From NCBI RefSeq assembly GCF_010015445.1, contig NC_053122.1:38867794-38931793 (forward strand): a DNA stretch of 64,000 nt, in the 5' to 3' direction. Made by a program: the position numbers and the translations under genes. The notes under the pieces are model-generated. The model did not search any database and was not told the DNA's origin. It saw only the letters and a list, made by a program, of their open reading frames with translations. Below, piece after piece: positions 22,140 to 64,000 of the stretch; the stretch's first letter is position 1, and every line of letters starts with the position of its first letter. Origin of the DNA: Perca fluviatilis (lineage: Eukaryota; Chordata; Actinopteri; Perciformes; Percidae).

Positions 22140-22470
22140 ATTATTCTGCGTTTCAATACTCATACTACCATACTAGTATGCCAAAACAAGATTTAGTATG
22201 TCCCAATACGTAGTATGCCAAAAAATGGATGTCCTACTGCATTGGGTCACATTTTGCAGTATGCGAGCCAGAATGCTTTTCTGGCTATTCTGACCCCATA
22301 CCCAAGTATCTACCAGTACAACTTCAAAAGTTTTAGATCACATGAAAATTCACACTTTCATCAAGAATTATTTTACACTGCATATATGTACGTATCTTTT
22401 ATATTCAACTTGTTATGTTCATAGATACTAAATACTTGATAGTGCTACATGTAGTTTCTAAGATACAGCC
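22140..22470. repeat. possible short dispersed DNA element
   Basis: The dense CATACTACCATACTAGTATG and TAGTATGTCCCAATACGTAG block looks like a teleost MITE end. The opposite end was not found, so the limits are rough. Confidence 0.3.
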
Positions 22471-24323
22471 CTTTTTCTTATCATACAATATTTAGACTTT
22501 GAGCACATGGGACTACTGTTCTTTCCTAAAATATAATGCAATATATAGAAAAAAACAGTCGCCCAATCATGTGCCCAAAGACTAAATATAGTGTGATCAC
22601 GGAAGGCTTGTATCATGTGGACGCGCCGACAGTTTTGTTGTCATTACTCACGGGGGAGACAGAAACTACACACTATAGCTGTAAGTTACGTACGTAAGTT
22701 AAAATCATAAAGTCAATGTTGACTTTTGGTTTTACACCAGACACTAAGCGCGGGCTCCTGGGTGAAAGTCCTATGTTTGTTTGACCCATCCATCCATCTG
22801 GACGCGGACGGTGAAGGTGAACTGTGATTAGAAATTTTTGTGGCACGTAAAAAACATAAGTAATCCAGGACAAAATATGCTTCCCTCGAAACATAACTGA
22901 GAATGAGGTTTAGTTGTATGGGAACGTAAATTTCAACAGACAGGGCTGAATTTGAAAATGAATCACAGCTACATGAGTTTTATTAGTTGTACACAGATTC
23001 CTTCTTTTTTTTTTAGAGGCAAAGCTGCTTTGGAGGCAGAAATCATTTCATTGGTTAAATCTCAGTGGGCGGAGCAAACAAACAATTTCTGACTAAGTAA
23101 ATTTGGACTCAAAGTCAGCATAACACGACTACAGAGATTCTACCATGGTGCTCACAATGAAGTTAACATTTTGATGTTCAGCAGCATCACGCTTGCAACG
23201 CTTACCATATAGTTTAGCGTTTTAGCATGGCGCTAGATGCCAAGTCAGAGGGGTCAAAGATATTACATCTCATGTAGGGGAATTATAAAAGTATGTACCA
23301 AATTTCATGGCAATCCATCCAATAGTTGTCAAGATATTTCATTCTGAACCAAACGCAAGAGCTAAACTCTAGGAAAAGAAATATTTTTAAGCGTAGCATT
23401 TTGCTACTTAACTGCAAAGCTTCGAGCTGCTGACACTAAGTTAACTAGCTTAGCTAGTTAGCTTAGCTGATCTTTCAAATTGAAAATAGCAAAATAGCAA
23501 TAGCTAGTTGTTTCATAGCTAGTTTTTATTATGGTCCCAACAGCACTGAAAAACAAGTTCATGGTATTGAAACATTTAGTTTCTACTTTACCATTCAAGT
23601 AAGCCACATGAATTGACTTGCACTCCTGTTGTCTTGTGGTTCTTTAGCTCCACCTACTGATGATTTATTTAACCAATGAAATATTTCTGCTCTCTGAGAG
23701 ATGTTTATTGGACTCCAAACTGCTGTTTTGCTATACCAGATAGAGGAAAAGGTTGTTTTTAAAAAATCTAAGTATGTACACTATCTATACACGTTCACCT
23801 TCATTCAAAAAGTCATTCAATAAGGATACAGCTCCCCTATAACTACAGCAGTTGAAATATATTAATTTAAAAATCGACATCAAAATGAACCACTTTGAGA
23901 GATTTCCTTAAAGAAAGATATCCTTGATTTTTTGTGACATACAAAGAATCTCTAAAACCTCTTCAAAACTATAAATACCTGTAAAATATTTTCCATAAAC
24001 CTCATTTGACGTTTTCAGTCAGGCTCTAAAATAGAACCATAATGAATAACATTTAATTTATGTTTGTCAACCATTCAACTCCTCTAGTGTCAAACTGATG
24101 TTTCAGTTTTACACACAAACATACACACACAAATGTCCTCTCTCCTATCCAGTATATGGTTGTCCTCTCCCTATAGTGCATCGGAGTCGGCTGCTGTGAC
24201 AGAGGGAGCAGTGTTTCCATCATGTGTCCTCCACTCCTTGATGCTTCTCCATTAGATGAGCTGAGTAGGTGACAATGTTTTTGTATTAGCTCATGTGTTA
24301 CCTTGTCTCAACCACAGCCAGGG

Positions 24324-60439
<36,116 letters not shown>

Positions 60440-61407
60440 CTTCAGCAAATATCAGCACCTAGAGAGAGAAAAGAGGAGCGAATGAAAGAAAAAAAAATGT
60501 AAGGAACATTTAATGCATTGCCATGTTGAAACAGCCACCTTAAAGTTATTTTAAGGGAACAGTAGCCTAACAACTGTTCGTAGACCTGTTTGAACAATGC
60601 AAATGCAGATCATTTACCGGAGGTGCCGGACATAATATTCAGACACTACAGCTAGAGTACAAGGCCAGGGATCTTTGGTTCTTTGGCAATTTACACATAA
60701 TGCTCATGATGTCAAAGATATCCAAATAGTTTATTGTTAAACTTCTGATGTATGTATCTAAAACTGCCTCTTTTTTCGATGGGCAAAATACTAAAGCCTA
60801 TGCCATTATGAGGATGCTTTTAATTTAGATGCATGCAGCACAAGCAACTGAGCATTGTGGAAATTAAAAAGCTCACCCTGCCCTGACACTTCTTCTCTAC
60901 TCTCACAGCATTTTCACCCACAGTATTATGAACAGACAAGATGTACACAACCTGTTTAAATGCTGCATAATCATGAATCATGAACTCGTGAAAACTGCAG
61001 GCAATATGTGGGAGGCCCAGGGGGAATACAGTAGCTGTCAATAATTACTTCCATTAGAAATAGTCCATGTAGGCATTCACATTATTCTTACATGAACATG
61101 TCTGGCAATTCAGCGGATGGTCTTTAATAGGTGGAAAGAAAAATGAAACACACACATTGGCAGGGAAAAGTTACACCATATGGTCACCTCATGCTGCAAG
61201 ACCTTCTACAAAACACTGATGACAAACTCATATTGTTGGCCAGACAGCACTCAGCACTGTGCATGTCTTTGTGGGACTTTAAGAAGCCCCTTTCAGCATG
61301 ACTACGAGTCTCATATAATAACTGTAGTGAATGCACCATTCGTTTGCGATCGCAGCTGTGAATAGGTTATGAATTTGTAAGTGCTTATACGCAGGATTTT
61401 CATCTAT

Positions 61408-61778
61408 TCAAGGTTTCTGCAGGTTTCACCAAGTCAAATTTAAGATTGTTTAAAACCTTTTTAAGACCTTTATGAATTAAATTTAAGACCTATAGCACGA
61501 CATAAAAGTCCAACTTGTCTACTAAAAAGTCTACTTGCAAAGTGAATAAATGTATTCCAATTGAATAAAAGCGACACAAAGTAATAATAATCTGTACATA
61601 TACAGCACATTATATTCAGACTATAGCGAAGGAAAGAACTTCAACACCACAGAATTAAAACAAAACCATTTCTATGAGCATTACAGGGAGCGTTACATGG
61701 ACGTAGGAAAAATGATTCAAACCTAGAACACTACACTCCAGCATTTTTTTGGACTTTTAAGACCCCACAGTAACCCTG
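61408..61778. mobile_element. hAT-like MITE (imperfect)
   Basis: Starts CAAGGTTTCTGCAGGTT with repeated TTTAAGACC words, ends ACTTTTAAGACCCCACAGTA and ACCCTG. Such ends are common in fish hAT-type MITEs. Flank duplication not recognised. Confidence 0.5.
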
Positions 61779-62065
61779 TCTATTGTCTACTTTTTTATGG
61801 ATGTTGAATCAGGACTTGACAGTGTTTTACATTTCTCTATCTTTAATATAAATTTGATGGTGTTTTTTTGACTGGTAGCGTCACCCTTATTTCGTAAAGC
61901 CTTTGATTTGGCTTCTTGGATTTAGATATTACACATTTTGTGAAAAGGCTTAAAAAAACAGCCGCCAATCCAATAGTCAATAGTCCAACAAGATTGAAAT
62001 CAACACTAGCAATTATTAAGTCAATTGTGCGGATGTCAGTGGCAGTCAGTATGGTTAGTTTTTAA

Positions 62066-62477
62066 GGGGACATATTATGAAAAACTCATTTTTGCAGTGC
62101 TTATGCCCATACATTTGGGTATCTGGAGTGCAACCAATCCTCAAACTGTGAAATAAGACAACCCAGTCAGTTTGTTGTTGCCTAGATCAGATAACATGGG
62201 ATTCAACAAGCCACTCAGATTGGGCTCCCCTCCCCATGTCACATGCAGGCTCATTAGAATACACTGCCCCCCATCTGAGTAGACTGGGCCTTTTGGGGAG
62301 GGGGGCTTAAAGAGACACGCGCTAAAACAGAGTTTCAGACAGAGGGGGAATACAGTTATATTCAGAAAGACAGTATGATAAAAAGAATGTGTTGTTGAAC
62401 ATCAAATAATGTTACTATGTTCTAGTAGAAACCCAAAATACAACTATGAACCTGAAAATAAGCACAATATTGGACCT
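62066..62477. mobile_element. TTAA-flanked MITE
   Basis: TTAA at 62062-62065 and 62478-62481 flank GGGGACATATTATG and the imperfect complement CACAATATTGGACCT. It is the third TTAA-bordered element in the window, of a different family from the other two. Confidence 0.65.
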
Positions 62478-63173
62478 TTAAACATACAGTTTAAAATAAT
62501 TTTGTGTTTAGACATTCCAAAAAAGTTTGACATTTCATTTTGGTAATCTTTTTCTCTATCTCTTCTGATATGACTTAACATGATGGTTTTTCACGACTTG
62601 CTGAGATGGTTTTTAAACAAAGATTCAGGAAACAAAAATGCAAACTGACATATTACCTTCTAAAAAGATGAATGTGACAAGTCTTTACTTTTGTACACAA
62701 TCACAGACAGGACGAGTCCAGCAGTTCCTAGCAGGGGAGAGGCAGTGTGTGACGGGCCAACACATCACCTGACTGTTACATAACTGCCAGTCTGTGGGGC
62801 TGACACCAAGCAGATGAAGGCAGGAAAGAGGGATAAGGGAGAGAGAAAAACAACAGAGAGGGAGAGAGAAAAGAGAGTGAGGAGGAAAGCAAGAGAAAAA
62901 TAATGGAGGGGCAAGTGGAAGGGAAATGTAAAAGAAGCATAAAAAGAAAGCACAGTAGAACGGAGGGTAGGAAAAGGATCAAACATGAGGATGAACAATG
63001 GCTTCCCTGGTGCGTAGCATGTGCAGACATCAAGTCAGCAAGTGCAAATGTGGTAAAATAAGCCAAGTGGGTGTGGATGGGGGGGTGACAGAAGGAAGAA
63101 AATCGGAAGAGGGGCATCTGTTGCTCTGAATAATAAGGCCTGAGGAAGGTGGAGAACATGGCCTAATTTCACC

Positions 63174-63240
63174 AAGAGAGGAGAGGAGAGGAGAGGAGAG
63201 GAGAGGAGAGGAGAGGAGAGGAGAGGAGAGGAGAGGAGAG
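63174..63240. repeat. (GGAGA)n pentanucleotide repeat
   Basis: About 13 uninterrupted GAGAG/GGAGA units; the plus strand from 62810 to 63000 is also purine-rich. Confidence 0.96.
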
Positions 63241-64000
63241 GATCTACTGAATGGATTGGCCATGGACATTTTGTACGAGATTTGTGGTTCCCGATGATGT
63301 ATTGTAATGACTTTAGTGATCCCGCTGACATTTCCTGCAGCGACCACTATTATTGCTTTGTACAGTTGCGTGTTTAATTTACTCAGGGAGAGTCATGCCA
63401 GGAAGCCGGTCAGTAAAATGCTCACCAGGCATGTACTAGAGAGAGTATCTTTTTATTTTAATATTTATGTGATAGACATTATTCTGAAAACACTCGCACT
63501 TGCACCCTCAAGTCTTCGTTTGGGCACACGTAAGTAGATTGGAAGTTTGAGAATAATCTCACTTCTGTATTAACAGTGAAATTAGCTCCCTAACACATAT
63601 GCACCTTGTAAATCCATTAGTTAGACCTGCCATTCATCATTGGAGAGATATAAACAGATGCTGTTACTAGTGTTTCCATCTTGTTATCAAGCAGCACAAC
63701 TAGGCTAGGCTAATCTCGCCATTCAATATGCCTTCAAGCTACACATTATAAAGGCATTAATGAGTTTGTATTGAGTAGGAAAAAAAGAAATTCTCCTAAG
63801 GACTGAGTTAATATGAAGAAAGTTCAGAAACATTGAACACAACGTAAAATCGCTTTTGGTGGACAACAGGTTATTATTATTGGTTATGTTGACCGGAGGT
63901 AACATCATCATCATGAGTCCAACTGGGTGAGCTGAAGTTGATGAAAGCCAGGCTGAATGTCTCAGGAAGGTGCACACAAACACACAGAGTCCCTGAAATC

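Larger units (their letters stand above)
19319..24323 (-). other. ncoa2: probable ncoa2 3' UTR (AT-rich, repeat-poor)
   Basis: Below the stop codon lies about 5 kb of AT-rich sequence with few recognisable elements and no supported coding exon, consistent with a long 3' UTR such as mammalian NCOA2 has. Several AATAAA signals exist on the minus strand; a distal one overlaps 19321-19326. The true end is not determined. The stretch contains a tandem hairpin repeat (20140-20292) and a (TAA)n run. Confidence 0.4.
60459..64000. other. ncoa2: ncoa2 intron upstream of the first coding exon
   Basis: No untranslated exon could be identified by sequence alone. It holds two DNA elements (61408-61778, 62066-62477) and purine-rich and GGAGA repeats (62810-63240). 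Confidence 0.55.

Overview
The window is nuclear DNA from a ray-finned (teleost) fish. Genes are split into short exons with GT-AG introns, and introns and spacers are full of CA/GT microsatellites, Tc1-like, hAT-like, Harbinger-like and TTAA-flanked elements, L2-type LINE tails and a Penelope-like element, a mixture typical of teleosts. Two protein genes are supported, both on the minus strand and head to tail: the 5' part of a platelet-type phosphofructokinase gene (pfkp) and the complete coding region of ncoa2, a p160/SRC nuclear receptor coactivator. No bacterial-type operons, CRISPR arrays or intact viral genes were seen.

pfkp (2452-16336 coding, probable 5' non-coding exon near 16901): seven coding exons give residues 1-257, with phases that add up at every junction. 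They cover the ATP-binding and catalytic motifs of the N-terminal half. The gene runs off the low-coordinate edge. Its introns hold SINE-like copies with a tRNA-Arg-like head, a 1.6-kb foldback element, a Tc1-like element, hAT and Harbinger remnants and a broken LINE. A 199-bp hairpin element (16940-17138) lies right at the presumed pfkp promoter.

Intergenic region and ncoa2 3' end (about 17.1-24.3 kb): microsatellites, then a long repeat-poor AT-rich stretch that is probably the ncoa2 3' UTR.

ncoa2 (24324-60439): 21 coding exons add up to 4,626 bp (1,541 residues) with consistent phases. The order is bHLH, PAS-A, PAS-B, a large exon with three LXXLL receptor boxes, the CBP/p300-binding AD1 helices, a Q-rich region, and the AD2 region with polyQ and polyP tracts. 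The last exon encodes only three residues and the stop. The 5' non-coding exons lie beyond 60458 and were not located.

The most unusual material is nested elements. In ncoa2 introns: a Penelope-like element split by a TTAA-flanked element whose 46-bp minisatellite was split in turn by an L2 LINE (34.5-36.8 kb); a foldback element inside another foldback element (27.0-29.9 kb); and a GC-rich minisatellite bounded by transposon-like ends (32.5-33.7 kb). In a pfkp intron, a hAT-like element with an exact 8-bp duplication sits inside a LINE and itself carries two LINE tails. The ncoa2 protein may also carry an extra LXXLL motif just after the three standard boxes. All family assignments come from recalled protein and repeat knowledge; no database search was run.
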